From positions 25,375,112-25,439,111 of the forward strand of contig NC_079898.1 in NCBI RefSeq assembly GCF_024868665.1: a stretch of DNA of 64,000 bases, given 5' to 3'. The notes beneath the pieces were generated by a model. It was given only the letters and a program-made list of their open reading frames with translations, searched no databases and was not told the origin of the DNA. The stretch is from Triplophysa rosa. Lineage: Eukaryota > Chordata > Actinopteri > Cypriniformes > Nemacheilidae. Position 1 is the stretch's first letter; every line of letters starts with the position of its first letter. Below, one piece after another: positions 27,346-38,419 of this stretch. Position numbers and translations under genes: made by a program.

Positions 27346-27835
27346 AGCGAGTAGCCTCTCTTAATGCAAATTAGCTATGGCGAGAGAGATGTAACAAGCT
27401 CTCTGATTGGCTAGTTCCTTATACGTCATGTTCAACGGTAGTTAGATGACGAGCAATGGAGAAGAGGATAGATCTGTTCACTGCACGTGTAATCAGCGCC
27501 TGCTTTTTCTCTAACAGAAATCATAGAAAAGAAAACGTATTGTTAGAACAGGTTAGAACATTCACACTCACGTGGAAGCAGCAGATGCTACTGTGGTGTC
27601 TATGAGGGCAGGACTAAAAAGTGACCCTGGACATTTTCTCCAAGAGCAGCGCACCACACAGCCCCTCGCGTTCCGGTTCCCCCGGTCTGCTCATGCAGTG
27701 CAGTGGCCCACCGCCGGTGCTGAGGAAGCAACTGCATCATGCTGTCAATCGAAACTAAGCAAATCAAATCATTGTCTTTCATTGTAATCTTCAGTGTTAC
27801 TAGCCTATGTCAAAGTTTATACTATTGATGTTGTT

Positions 27836-27904
27836 TGAGTGAGTGAGTGAGTGAGTGAGTGAGTGAGTGAGTGAGTGAGTGAGTGAGTGCGTGCGTGTGT
27901 GTGG
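27836..27904. repeat. GAGT tetranucleotide microsatellite
   Basis: About 13 GAGT units run without a break, followed by GCGTGC and GTGTGTG. It lies at the left edge of the duplicated zinc-finger segment (copy A). Confidence 0.9.
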
Positions 27905-28559
27905 CTAGCAACACAGTTTTATGCGATTAAATCTCAACATATTTATAATATAATTAATTTATATAGACTATAAAGGCTACATATATATTTTTAATGTAGC
28001 ATATGTTGGACTTTAAAGGCAGTCCTGCATGCTCAAAAATTTGCACAGAGACGTTCTCCAAAATTAAACAGAAGTTTTATTATCAGATGTAAAAAGGTAA
28101 CAAAGCTTTGGGTTGTCAGACAATCTCCTCACTCCACCACAAGCCAACAACCCAAAATATTCAAAAACACCCATATTTATTAAGTATGTGACGTCGCTCG
28201 TATCTTCTGACTCCTCTGCTTTTTGCTCCCTTTCCACCAATCACCGTGAAGTCCTTTTTCTTAGTTCCTGTAAAATAACATTTCAAAACGTATATCCTGT
28301 GGTCAATCGCCAGTCCTGAGGAATGTTCTCCAGGACAGTTTCTTTTGGGGAGTGGTCTCCTAGAAACAGTTCCCTGTGGACGGACAACATACCAACATTC
28401 TTAACATTCTTTTAGTAAAAAGAAAACACTTAATCATCTAATACTTTTAATTATGTAGCGTTGTTTCTTAATCCTATGATTCATTAAAACACATCACAAC
28501 TCATGATTATACTTAAAACATATGCAGTGGATTGATTCATAACATTTTATGTGAAAAAC

Positions 28560-28590
<31 letters not shown>

Positions 28591-30345
28591 TGATCTAGAT
28601 AATTTATGGCTCCAACCCCCATTTGCCACAGTAACTATTTTACTGAGTAAGATAGCAAGCACATGACAAAATCACACAGCTTAATGACTTAATGAAAGAA
28701 AACACTTATTGATTATATTGATATTTAAATCATACTTTTATCTGAAAAATATTCCCACACATAGCATCACTAAACTTGACCAACTCACAGTGGGTTGTGG
28801 GTAATATCAGCTGTTTGAGTGACCATGACTCTACACTTCAAGTACAAAGTTCTCTCTGCGAATAGTAGACCATCTGGGTACTTTAGAAACAATGATTTCA
28901 ACATTCTATGATTTGGGACATACTAATTTAATTTTGAATACTATTTAGGACGGATAGTATCCCACCAAGCACCAGACGTCCACATGACGTTGTTTTTGGG
29001 GCTCAATCTTGTTGGCCCTTGATGGCCTTTATTTAGCCCAAAAATAAACTTTAAAAATTGGGCTTTGCTCAGTCTGCCCACTTTTTACCAAATTTAGCCC
29101 AAGATGGACATCTGATTTGGACCATATATAGCCCCAAAACAGAAATGAAAGATCACATTGCAGTGAGCAATGAAAATGTATGTTATGATATGTATTTCAC
29201 CCGAGACTTGTGCAACATTCATTGTAATCAATATGCTCTTCTGAGATCTCAAATATAATCTATTTCAAGATGTTTTCAAATGGAACTGGGAGAAAAAAAG
29301 AAACACACTCATTTCTTTATAGAGATTTTATTTTTATGAAAGAAGTACAAGTTTAATTGCAATAGCAAGTCAAATAAAAATAATAAACATATCACAATCT
29401 GTAAGTCCATTACTATGGTTATGGTTTTCTCTTTAATGGTGAGGAGTCCGCCAGTAGTCTAGCTTTTTAAAAAACGTATTAAAGTGAACATATTAAACAC
29501 AGCATGTAACAGTTTAACAAAATATCAAAGGTACATTTGTGCAGGGTGTGCAGATATATGTGTTAACTTAGAATTGTAATGCATGAATACGTGATTAACT
29601 GAACTCATATTTACTGTGTTCATATGAAAAAAAGTATACATGTATTATGAAAACACATCATGCATTTAAGAAAACATACATTTCCAAACTCACATGTGTA
29701 AGACAATCCTAAACACTAAACACATGGTCACGAGTGCTCTTCAAAACATACGGGCGCACCCAGTGTGATCTCTCTCACGTGGGCATCAAGAGAATTTTTT
29801 TGTGTAAAACTCTTTCCACACTGCAGACAGGTGTACGGCGCTCTCCAGTGTGAACTCTCATGTGGCTTTTAAGATTACTATTAAATCTGAAACTCTTTCC
29901 ACACTGCAGACATGGGTCTGACTTTTCTCCAGTGTGGATTATCATGTGTTCCTCTAGAGTTCTTTTTCGTCTGAAACTCTTTCCACACTCAGGACAGGTG
30001 TATGGCTTTTCTCCAGTGTGAACTCTCATGTGTTCGGTCACTTGTACTTTCCTTGTGAATTCTTTTCCACACTGAGTGCAGGTGAAAGGCTTTTCTTCAG
30101 TGTGAGTTCTTTTGTGCTTCACAAGGTTCCCTTTACTTCCAAATCCCTTTCCACAACGAGAGCAAGTAAAAGATTTGCGGGCTTCCATTTTTTGCTTTCT
30201 TTTTGGAAAGAAAGTATTTTGCTTTAGCAAGCAACCAGAAGATATTTCTGATCCCAGTGTTTCTTCAAGTTCCATTAGGTCTAAAAGGAAACAGAAGAAG
30301 AATATTTTACGTAATATTTTTTTTCAATATCATGTTAAGACTATA
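27905..30345. repeat. Segmental duplication, copy A
   Basis: This segment matches copy B at about 41367-44870 in the same orientation. Shared stretches include TATATAGACTATAAAGGCTA, AGCATCACTAAACTTGACCA, the GACGTTGTTTTTGGGGCTCA block and the zinc-finger exon. Copy A has a private 0.76-kb stretch (28001-28761, with a GT repeat at 28565-28590) that copy B lacks. Confidence 0.88.
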
Positions 30346-30518
30346 AAAACAACATTTGTAAAGTATTACTTTATTGTTCCTCACCAATAATTAATAAAGA
30401 ATAAACACCAACCTCTTTGTTCTGCAGTATATTCATTTGTTTTTATTCTGCATGGGTCTATATTACTCATGTCTGCACTCCGCTGTGACTTTGATTTCTG
30501 TGATTCAGAGAAACAGGC
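29775..30518 (-). pseudogene. C2H2 zinc-finger gene, copy A, frameshifted after finger 4
   Basis: Exon 30413-30518 carries the start codon at 30470 (MSNIDPCRIKTNEYTAEQR) and ends in phase 1 at a GT donor. The exon at 29775-30280 continues in frame (DLMELEETLGSEISSG), giving 187 aa in all. Four complete C2H2 fingers with TGEKP-type linkers follow (the first CSRCGKGFGSKGNLVKHKRTH, the fourth CLQCGKSFRFNSNLKSHMRVH). Finger 5 is then lost to a one-base deletion near 29845, where the frame reads TPVCSVERVL; the intact finger can be followed in the next frame. Copy B has ten fingers. The product would be a shortened nuclear DNA-binding protein. It could still be expressed as a four-finger protein, so pseudogene status is an inference. 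A LINE fragment lies just upstream (30590-31330). Confidence 0.75.
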
Positions 30519-30589
30519 CTGTAACACAACATGCCATATTTACAATTTTTAATAACTTAGATAAGCATCACTCATCGAATGCATGGATC

Positions 30590-31330
30590 TAATATAATGT
30601 TACACATCAGATATTTTTCCAAAAAGGTAACCAAACATTCACTTAATATAGCCTATAAGTCAGACATCAGAAGACTACAGAGGACGGTTCGGACTGCTGA
30701 GAAGATCATTGGTGCTCCCCTGCCCACCCTCCAAGAACTCTATACATCCAGAGTGAGGAAAAGGGCTAAGAAAATCACCCTGGACCTCTCACATACAAGC
30801 CATCAGCTCTTCACAATGCTGCCGTCTGGTCGGCGCTACAGAGCACTGAGCACCAAAACAACCAGACACAAAAACAGCTTCTTCCCTCAGGCCATCTACC
30901 TCTTGAACAGTTCAATGTTTTTACACACCGTGCAATTAATAACTCTGTGCAATAATAATTAAGTGCAATATTAATTATATCCTCCAGATAATACACTATC
31001 TATTTTTATACAACTTTTTCTGTAAATTATATTTCATTCATTCTGCTGTACTGTACTCACATTTGAAGGCACCTGCCTCACTGTTCTGCACCACGCTCGA
31101 ATATGAAGTTGAAGTATTCTGTCCCGACTCCTGTGGACTCATTCTCTTTCTGTTTTTCTATCATTCTATTACATATCTGTCCGTCCATACATCTATCCCA
31201 CTAGCGCACACAACTCTCTCACTAATATCTTTTATTCTGTTAATAACCATTTGGATCGCACTTAGTCTGGAACCTCATCCGTAAGCACACCAATCTGAAG
31301 TGAAACACTCCCGAATGATTTACTTTTAGG
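30590..31330 (+). mobile_element. LINE 3' fragment with reverse-transcriptase C-terminal remnant
   Basis: The plus-strand frame reads DIRRLQRTVRTAEKIIGAPL, PTLQELYTSRVRKRAKKI and MLPSGRRYRALSTKTTRHKN followed by SFFPQAIYLLNSS. This is the characteristic C-terminal end of fish LINE ORF2 proteins, where the last exon-like block is often annotated as a reverse-transcriptase fragment. It is followed by an AT-rich 3' region. The upstream catalytic part is absent, so the copy is 5'-truncated. Confidence 0.75.
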
Positions 31331-31392
31331 ATTACTGGAACACACAAGCCTTTCCACCACGTCAAGGTGGCGATCCTTGGAAAGGGGCATAA

Positions 31393-31422
31393 CACTCACT
31401 CACTCACTCACTCACTCACACA

Positions 31423-31470
<48 letters not shown>

Positions 31471-31606
31471 CACTCACACGCACACACTCACACACTCACA
31501 CAAGCACACACACAGACAGACAGACAGACAGACACGCACGCACGCACGCACACACACACGGACAGACAGACAGACACACACAGACAGACACAGAGACACA
31601 CAGACA

Positions 31607-31643
<37 letters not shown>

Positions 31644-31688
31644 CACACACACAACACACACACAACACACACACACACACAACACACA

Positions 31689-31726
<38 letters not shown>

Positions 31727-31773
31727 CACACACACACACACAACACACACACACACACAACACACACACACAC

Positions 31774-31845
<72 letters not shown>

Positions 31846-31885
31846 CACAACACAACACAACACACACACCACACACCGCACACAC

Positions 31886-31939
<54 letters not shown>

Positions 31940-32015
31940 GACAGACAGACACAGACACACACACAGACACACAGACACACACAGACATAGAACGCACGCA
32001 CTCACTCACTCACGC
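31393..32015. repeat. Long compound CA/CACG/CAGA microsatellite
   Basis: About 620 bp is made almost wholly of CACT, CACG, CAGA and CA repeats, with many AACACA interruptions. All long frames here (169-227 codons, His-Thr or Cys-Val repeats) are artefacts of the repeat. A purine-pyrimidine-alternating tract of this length can take up Z-DNA and is prone to length change. Confidence 0.97.
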
Positions 32016-32249
32016 CGTAAATTTTCTCGTTTATTATTTAACATAAGCTGGTTGGCCTAAAGCAGTGGTCACCAACCCTGTCCTGGAGATCGACCGTCCT
32101 GCAGACTGCAGCTCCAACCCTGCTTCAGCACACCTGTCTGTAATTATCAAGCAAACCTGAACACCTTGATTAGATAGTCAGGTGTGTTTGATTGGGGTTG
32201 AGCTGAAATCTTCAGGACGTCGATCTCCAGGAGCAGGGTTGGTGACCAC

Positions 32250-34171
32250 TGCTGAAACGATTCCTCGAGTAACTCGAGTTATTCGAATACAAAAAATCAT
32301 CGAGGCAATTTTTGTTGCCTCGAAGCCTCGTTTAATCCATTTAATACAGTACACACGGAGCACTGCGTTTCCCCACGGACCGTTATTACTGACGCACAGC
32401 CCGCTAAACTCTATTCATGTTACAGGGCTCTCAAGTCCACGCATTCACCGGAGACACACGCATTTTAGTTGTTCACACGCTCACACGTGTTTCTCATGCT
32501 GATAAATAACTGATAGTTTATAGGGCTGTGACGGTTGCCGTAACAACCGCACCACCGCGATGGTAAAGTGCCATGACGGTGGTGAACTGCCACCGGCGGT
32601 AGTGCACGTCACTCTGACAAATATAGGTGTAATAAATATGAGAGTTGCGATAACGATTGCTAGTTGTAGCCTTTCAGTTGTGGATGGTTTTATTTAAAAG
32701 ATTTTAATTAACAGAAATTATTGGCATACGTTTCCGTTGGTGCGTTCGAGCGCGGGCCTGCACGGCAAAACCCAGGTTATTCTGCGGTTTTGCAATGGAT
32801 CTTTTGTGAAATGAACAGATACGTAAAATCAAAACTGGCTATGACCCGCTTGCTTAGTGTCGGAGCGCGCGCAGGTTTTGCCGCGTTGCGGAGAGACATC
32901 TCTTCATTTGCGCTCCTGTGCACATCTTCTGAACGCGCATTTAGTGCAGTGTACACATTTTAATCTGGACAATGTCAACAAGTAAGTTTCACATCAACGA
33001 GTCGGAAAAAGATAAAGTTTTTATGCAATCTGAATAGGAAAGCCAATGTAGGTTTAAACAGTTTGTTTCAAATGGAATTGTTAAGGACTGTAAGGGTTAA
33101 TACGCCACTGACTGAAGTTACTGCAACAAGAGCTTTTTTATTTAGTATTTAGCTTTCTTATATCATTTAAGTTTTCATTATTTACTGATGTTTATTTAAA
33201 TGTTTTATATCTGTAGTGTGCCGTTTCACTGATGGATTTGCGCGTTAAACATTGACGGATGTTTCATCCTCATTTATTTCAGATATCATATTTCAATTAT
33301 TTAACAATTTCAAGTATTTAAATAAGGTCTATATTTCTCTTCCACTCGTCATGTGGTTGCTACACGCAAATATAATAATATAAATATTATTTATATAAAT
33401 AATATATATTTCTCAACCACCGCACCACCGCGGTCGATTTGTCTATTACCACCGGGTGGTAAAAAACTGCCACCGTCACAGCCCTATAAATAGCTTATTG
33501 AAATGGTGAACTGATATTTTAGTCTATTTTACGAGTGAAACTTGTTTTCCGGCTGCATTGAGTCCATCAAACTAGATGCGGACTAGTGGACACCGAATCC
33601 TGTTAACACATTTCATCTGTCTGGTCTGCGTGTCTGAGTGAATGAACTGCACAGTTTAACGTGCTACACGCGTGATGCTCATGAATTTGTCTGCGTCTGC
33701 GCTGAATGAGGACATGAACTTCACCTCCAGAGTTGCGCTGAGAGTTTATTTCACAAACATGTTATTGTTTGAGTGAAGAAACAGACATACTAAAAAATAA
33801 GTCTTCTGACAACCTGCCAAAATAAAAGTCATAGGCTATTGTTTGAAATTATTATTTCCATTTTTATTCATGTTTCTTATTTATATATTTGTATTATATT
33901 GCATTTTGAATTTAATATGGCAATGGAATGTACTAAATGGGTTTAGTTTTCACAGATATTAATGTATGCTATTTCAGCAATAAAAACTAATTGTTCTAAA
34001 AAGGAAACAAATTAGTTGTTTTACTCATTTTAAGAGACCTGTCTTATTTTCTCTTGTATATTTAGTATTGCTTTTTAATAAAGAAAACGTACTTATTATC
34101 CGAATACCCGATTAATCGATGGAAAATCGTAGAATACTCGATTAGTAAAAGAATCGATAGCTGCAGCCCTA
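32250..34171. mobile_element. hAT-like element inserted in the MITE terminus
   Basis: The element runs from TGCTGAAACGATTCCTCGAG to GATAGCTGCAGCCCTA. It is flanked by a perfect 8-bp duplication, GTGACCAC (32242-32249 and 34172-34179), made from the terminal repeat of the MITE it entered. The left terminus has lost a few bases compared with the right. It has no intact transposase and contains a second hAT-like element. Confidence 0.8.
32521..33486 (+). mobile_element. Inner hAT-like element with transposase remnant
   Basis: The ends TAGGGCTGTGACGGTTGCCG and GCCACCGTCACAGCCCTA are inverted copies. Inside, 32721-32963 encodes a short frame ending ALLCTSSERAFSAVYTF, which resembles the conserved SERxFS motif in the C-terminal dimerisation domain of hAT transposases. 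It is an internally deleted copy nested in 32250-34171. I could not find a clean target-site duplication. Confidence 0.7.
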
Positions 34172-34204
34172 GTGACCACTGGCTCAAAGAGTTTTCTTTC
34201 ATTT

Positions 34205-34265
34205 ATATTTAGTCATTTGGCAGACGCTTTTATCCAAAGCGACTTACAAATGAGGTAAACAATGG
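34205..34265 (-). mobile_element. SINE/LINE 3'-tail fragment
   Basis: The motif GGCAGACGCTTTTATCCAAA followed by GCGACTTACAAATGAGG is the reverse complement of the conserved 3' region of DANA-like SINEs and partner LINEs in fish. Only the tail is recognisable. Confidence 0.65.
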
Positions 34266-34412
34266 AAGCAATACTTTTATAAAGTAAAAAAGGCGTGTAG
34301 CCCTAACTGGACGGGCAACTAAACTAGTGAATATAACTGTAATGTGTTTCTAATGAAGGTGTGCATGATTTACATACTTACGATCGTGATTTGTGCTGGT
34401 CTCTCAATTTTC

Positions 34413-36010
34413 TCAACTGCTAAAGGTGTTTTTTACCCTGTTCCAGTTTCTTCTGAAACTGCATTTGACTGCTTTTGTCTTCTTTTCTTTTCTTATTTGA
34501 CGAAGACATTCAGGGTCATCATGAGGTTCTGGATGGATGGATTGGTCCTCAAGCAGTCTTAAAAGATCTGATATAACAGACTGCATGTCTCGGTCGGACA
34601 GGACTTCATCCTCTTCTGTCAGAATCAGAGATCCATTGGCAATTCTCCTCTGGATCCCCAGTAACAGTTCTCGGGTGATTCTTTTGGCATCTTCATGTGT
34701 TCCTTCCAGGGTTCTCTTATCTAGACTTCTATTAGGCATCCCATGTGTGTACAGAACGCAAAGCACTTTTTTGAAAACCTCCGGCCGGAAGTCTTCAACC
34801 GTGGAAGCGCTCATTATGATGAGTTGGGTTGACAGATCTCTCAATAGTTTGCTGTCAAGGGTGCTTGGGTCCATGACATCGAACGACCTCTCAGAAAGGC
34901 GAGAATCTTGCATCTGTGAGATCTGAAGAAAACAAAACAAAATGTGTTTTTTTACAAAGAGAAATATGTTTGTAGGCTGTAACAACTCTATAGTCTATAC
35001 TAAAAGCGTGTAATAATATTAAATAAAAAGCATAAATGTAACTTAATAATATAACAGCTTGTGGAAAATCACACTCACTTTTTCTCCATCAGATTTACGA
35101 GTCGCCATAAGAACTCCTTCGGGGAGTGAATCAAATGGAACTGAAACATACGACAAGAAAATGTTCATAGATGTCTCACTACATATAATATAAACAGCCT
35201 CTCAAAAACCAGAAATCATCCCGATCTCGCGTAAAGAACATTTAGTAAAAATCAAACTTTGATATCCTTAATAGTGACTGAGTGATGACATGACACAGAT
35301 TGAAATCAGAGTAAAATGAATGCTTGAAATTACATCTTATAATGACATTATTGAGACTTTAGGCTGATTTTCACAGACAGGATCACACATGACAAGACTT
35401 CTTGATGTTTAAGGTGAATCGTTTCAGATGATCAGTGTTAAACAGCACTTTACACAGCCCGATTCATGCACAATATTCTTTACCTTCCTCGACTCCAATG
35501 AACCAGTCATCTGACATCATCTCCTGGAGAGTCGCTCTGTGCAGGGCGTTTTTCTTCAAGCACATTGTCAGAAAGTCACAGCACGCTGTGAAATGCACAA
35601 AAGTCGTTTAGTTATGAATGTTTTCTATATGTGGCACATTAATGTTGTCATGTACGTCTCTCACCTCTGGACAGGCTGGGGTCAAAAGTCAGTTCTAGGG
35701 TGTTTTTGCCCCATTTGTTCACATAGGGCTTGCGTCCGTGTATCATTTTGTACAGGAGCTTGCCGAGAGACCAAACTGTTTCTTCTTCGGCATAACATCT
35801 GATGTCTTGTCCTGTTAACACAGACAAGAGATTTGCACAGTTTAGCCAACATGTCATTTGTGAAAGTCATGAGTGAGATATGGATGAGAGAATATCTATT
35901 GGATATGGAATGACAGTAAATTCCAGCAGTGTGTTTTTGGTGCTACAATAAGTTTGTATATGCCGTATGTGACGTGCAGAGAGGTCAACACTTTGTAAAA
36001 GGATGACATC

Positions 36011-36048
<38 letters not shown>

Positions 36049-38414
36049 TGCACGCTTACCTTTGAGCAGGCTGTGGGGGAAGTCACTGCTGAGGACTTTC
36101 TCATTGCCCAAGTGCCATAATTTTAGCGTTTGCTTCTCTGTGTCGATTATCAACTTCTCTTCCTTGATGGTCTCGTGAAATACGCCATGTTCAAGGCAGT
36201 GCATCACTCCATCAGCTGCCTGTTTGAAGAAGACACGTGCCATCTTTTCATCCAGACGTCCTCCGTTGCTCTTCAGGAGTTGTCTCAAAGACATGCCGTG
36301 AATGCTTTCATAAATCAGGATGATCTTTTTTGGTTCCTCAAACCAGCGATGCATCTGGAGAACATGCTGGCTTCTCTGTTCTCCTGACACCAGCACATTT
36401 AGACCCACGTCTCTGTCGAAGGTCTTCCAGAGGCCAGGCTAGAGAAATGATCAACAAATGATTAGATGACTACACACAGTCTTATATTTCTCTGAAGCAT
36501 TTCTATTGAGATGCAGTGGGGTCCAAACGTCTGACACAACTAATAAAAATACTTTCTATGAAATATACTATCTTACATGTTTCTCATTTAATAGACAACA
36601 TGACCAATATATAATTTTGAGCTCAAATGTGCAAGAACTGCAGAATTGTTTTTACATGAAACGGGGCATAAAATCCACAAGTTTGTGCATAATCTATAAT
36701 TAATAATATATAATCTGTTTTTCCAGAAATGATTATATTACTATTAAATAATTGTCTCTTATAATTTGATGTTGTCATAACTACGTATTTTCACAAACTA
36801 AAAGCTTTATTTCCAGGTTTACCCCAGATTTTCAATGTGACTATTGGGCCGCACTGTAGATTACATGTATTTCGATCTTAAAAAGTCTTTTCAAATTACA
36901 CATCGAATATATTTTCTCTCTGGCATCCTGGGTACAACTTTGATGACGACCTGCAAAAAGAAAAGGTACGTAAGCATTTGAAAAAAAAGACATTTGTAAT
37001 TTGTAAATGAAATACGTGTGTATTTCATATAAATCCTATTTCACAACAAATACAAGAGGACAGCAAGAAATAATTATTAAAGCATTTCGATTAAGTTGTT
37101 ATTCAAAATGCTGATGTTTGTTTTCATGTTTTATCCAGCGTACGCTGATCTACATGTTAGGGTTCAAAACATGGAAAATCACACTTACTTTTTCTCCATC
37201 AGATTTACGAGTCGCCAGAAAAACTCCTTTTTGCAGCTTCTTTCCATTGAGTTCGTAGAGTGAATCAAATGGAACTGAAAAACATGCGACGAGAGAATGT
37301 TCATAGATGCTGATTGTCCTCCTTGAATTCCAAACGCAGTGTTGTAAGCAAAGAATCAAAAATACACCGTATCATTGACAGCACACTCACCTCTAGTTGG
37401 CCCGCTTAAATCAACATCACCGGTCTTTTCCAGATGACATGGTCCTGGGACGGGTGATGGTTGAGATTCGGCCAGCTCTTGGGGACTTTTGCCAGGGCAG
37501 AGTGGGTCCGAATGGGAATCAAAGCGATGGTCAAGTCGATAGTGCCCTCTGTTGCTCCCAGTCAAAGTCCGCTTCAATGCCCTGAAGACGGCACGCACGT
37601 CTTTTCTCCATGGTTTCTCTTCAAAAAAGACTAAAACAACAAAATAAAGGCATGACAATCTCTCGTGTGTACTCGCAAACAAATAAATATGTGAAATTAT
37701 ACACACAGAAAAAAAACTACATTTGAACAATTATTAAGTTCATTATAAGGAATTGGGTGACTCATTATGTATCAGTTCAAATACACTTCACTCAAATAAA
37801 ATATATTCGTAATAATATGTGTAAAAAGGTTTTGAGCTCGTTTTGAGAAGACAAGACAAAATCCTGATAGAGGTTGACAGAATTCATCCACGAAAGGGTT
37901 AAATCACATGCACGTTGTATTCTACGAAATGATTTGCTTTAAAAACAATAAACTAGTTTAGAAAAAAAAACTTTTTTTATAAAAGCCGTAAAAAATGTGG
38001 ACTTCATACTGTTGGGATGATGATCGTTGTAAACAATTTGTAAACAAAAAAGTGAAGCGCAGCACGACATGTCACGTTATAAGCAGTTGTGCCATCAACG
38101 TTTCAAAATGAAAATGCCTTAAACATGTCAAAACGTCAACAGATATAGCATATTACGCTAATATTAAACACATGACACGAAGACTTTTACGGTTTCGACA
38201 TTGAATACACGACCCAATACAGTTAAAAAAACACATAGCTACTGAAAGGGAAAGCATATTGTTATTTTTACATTCTCTGTGCCATGTTAATGACATTTTA
38301 TGATTGTCGCTAACCTGGCGGGCTGCGGTTCATGTTCTCCTGAGGGACGGTGGTCTCCTCTCCCAACAACCTGAAGCCGGTGAGGACCACAGGTTCCTTC
38401 TGAAGTGATCTCAT
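34413..38414 (-). CDS. Pim-like pseudokinase with duplicated N-lobe exon and orphan C-terminal domain, 9 exons, 558 aa
   Basis: Exons, first to last: 38315-38414, 37391-37630, 37189-37274, 36907-36957 (approximate), 36060-36438, 35665-35811, 35484-35585, 35079-35140, 34413-34922. The model gives 1,677 nt, phases agree at every junction and splice sites are GT-AG. Residues about 114-365 read as a Pim-family-like Ser/Thr kinase: the ATP-site lysine is kept (VVIK, K146), but the glycine loop is degenerate, HRDxKxxN reads HETIKEEK (247-254), DFG reads HLG (268-270) and the APE segment is missing. VWSLGKLLYKMIHGRKPY and the final helix CCDFLTMCLKKNALHRATL are well kept. Residues 369-389 repeat exon 3 (VPFDSL, ATRKSDGEK). 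The C-terminal 390-558 is unfamiliar. The product is likely a catalytically dead scaffold or regulator; this is inference. The exon-4 donor (TGT|GTAATT) is the weakest call. Confidence 0.72.
36019..36045. repeat. CA microsatellite in intron of the Pim-like gene
   Basis: An uninterrupted CA run lies about 15-40 bp downstream of the exon 36060-36438 donor, on the intron side. Confidence 0.9.
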
Positions 38415-38419
38415 GTCGT

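Larger units (their letters stand above)
32063..34181. mobile_element. hAT-type MITE (CAGTGGTCACCAACCCTG ends) split by an inserted hAT
   Basis: The left part is 32063-32249 and the last bases are at 34172-34181. CAGTGGTCACCAACCCTG at the left and CAGGGTTGGTGACCACTG at the right are inverted copies. Flanking octamers are GCCTAAAG (32055-32062) and GCTCAAAG (34182-34189), similar but with two differences, consistent with an old 8-bp duplication. The element is interrupted just inside its right end by the hAT at 32250-34171. Confidence 0.75.

Noticed and set aside
31393..32015. CRISPR-like periodic repeats (also considered for 57157-58215)
   Set aside because: Eukaryotic DNA, no unique spacers; both are tandem repeats without intervening sequence.
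31367..32060. Long open frames (169-227 codons) of His-Thr or Cys-Val repeats on both strands
   Set aside because: They are translations of the CA/CACG microsatellite; no stop codons can occur in such repeats, so their length means nothing.
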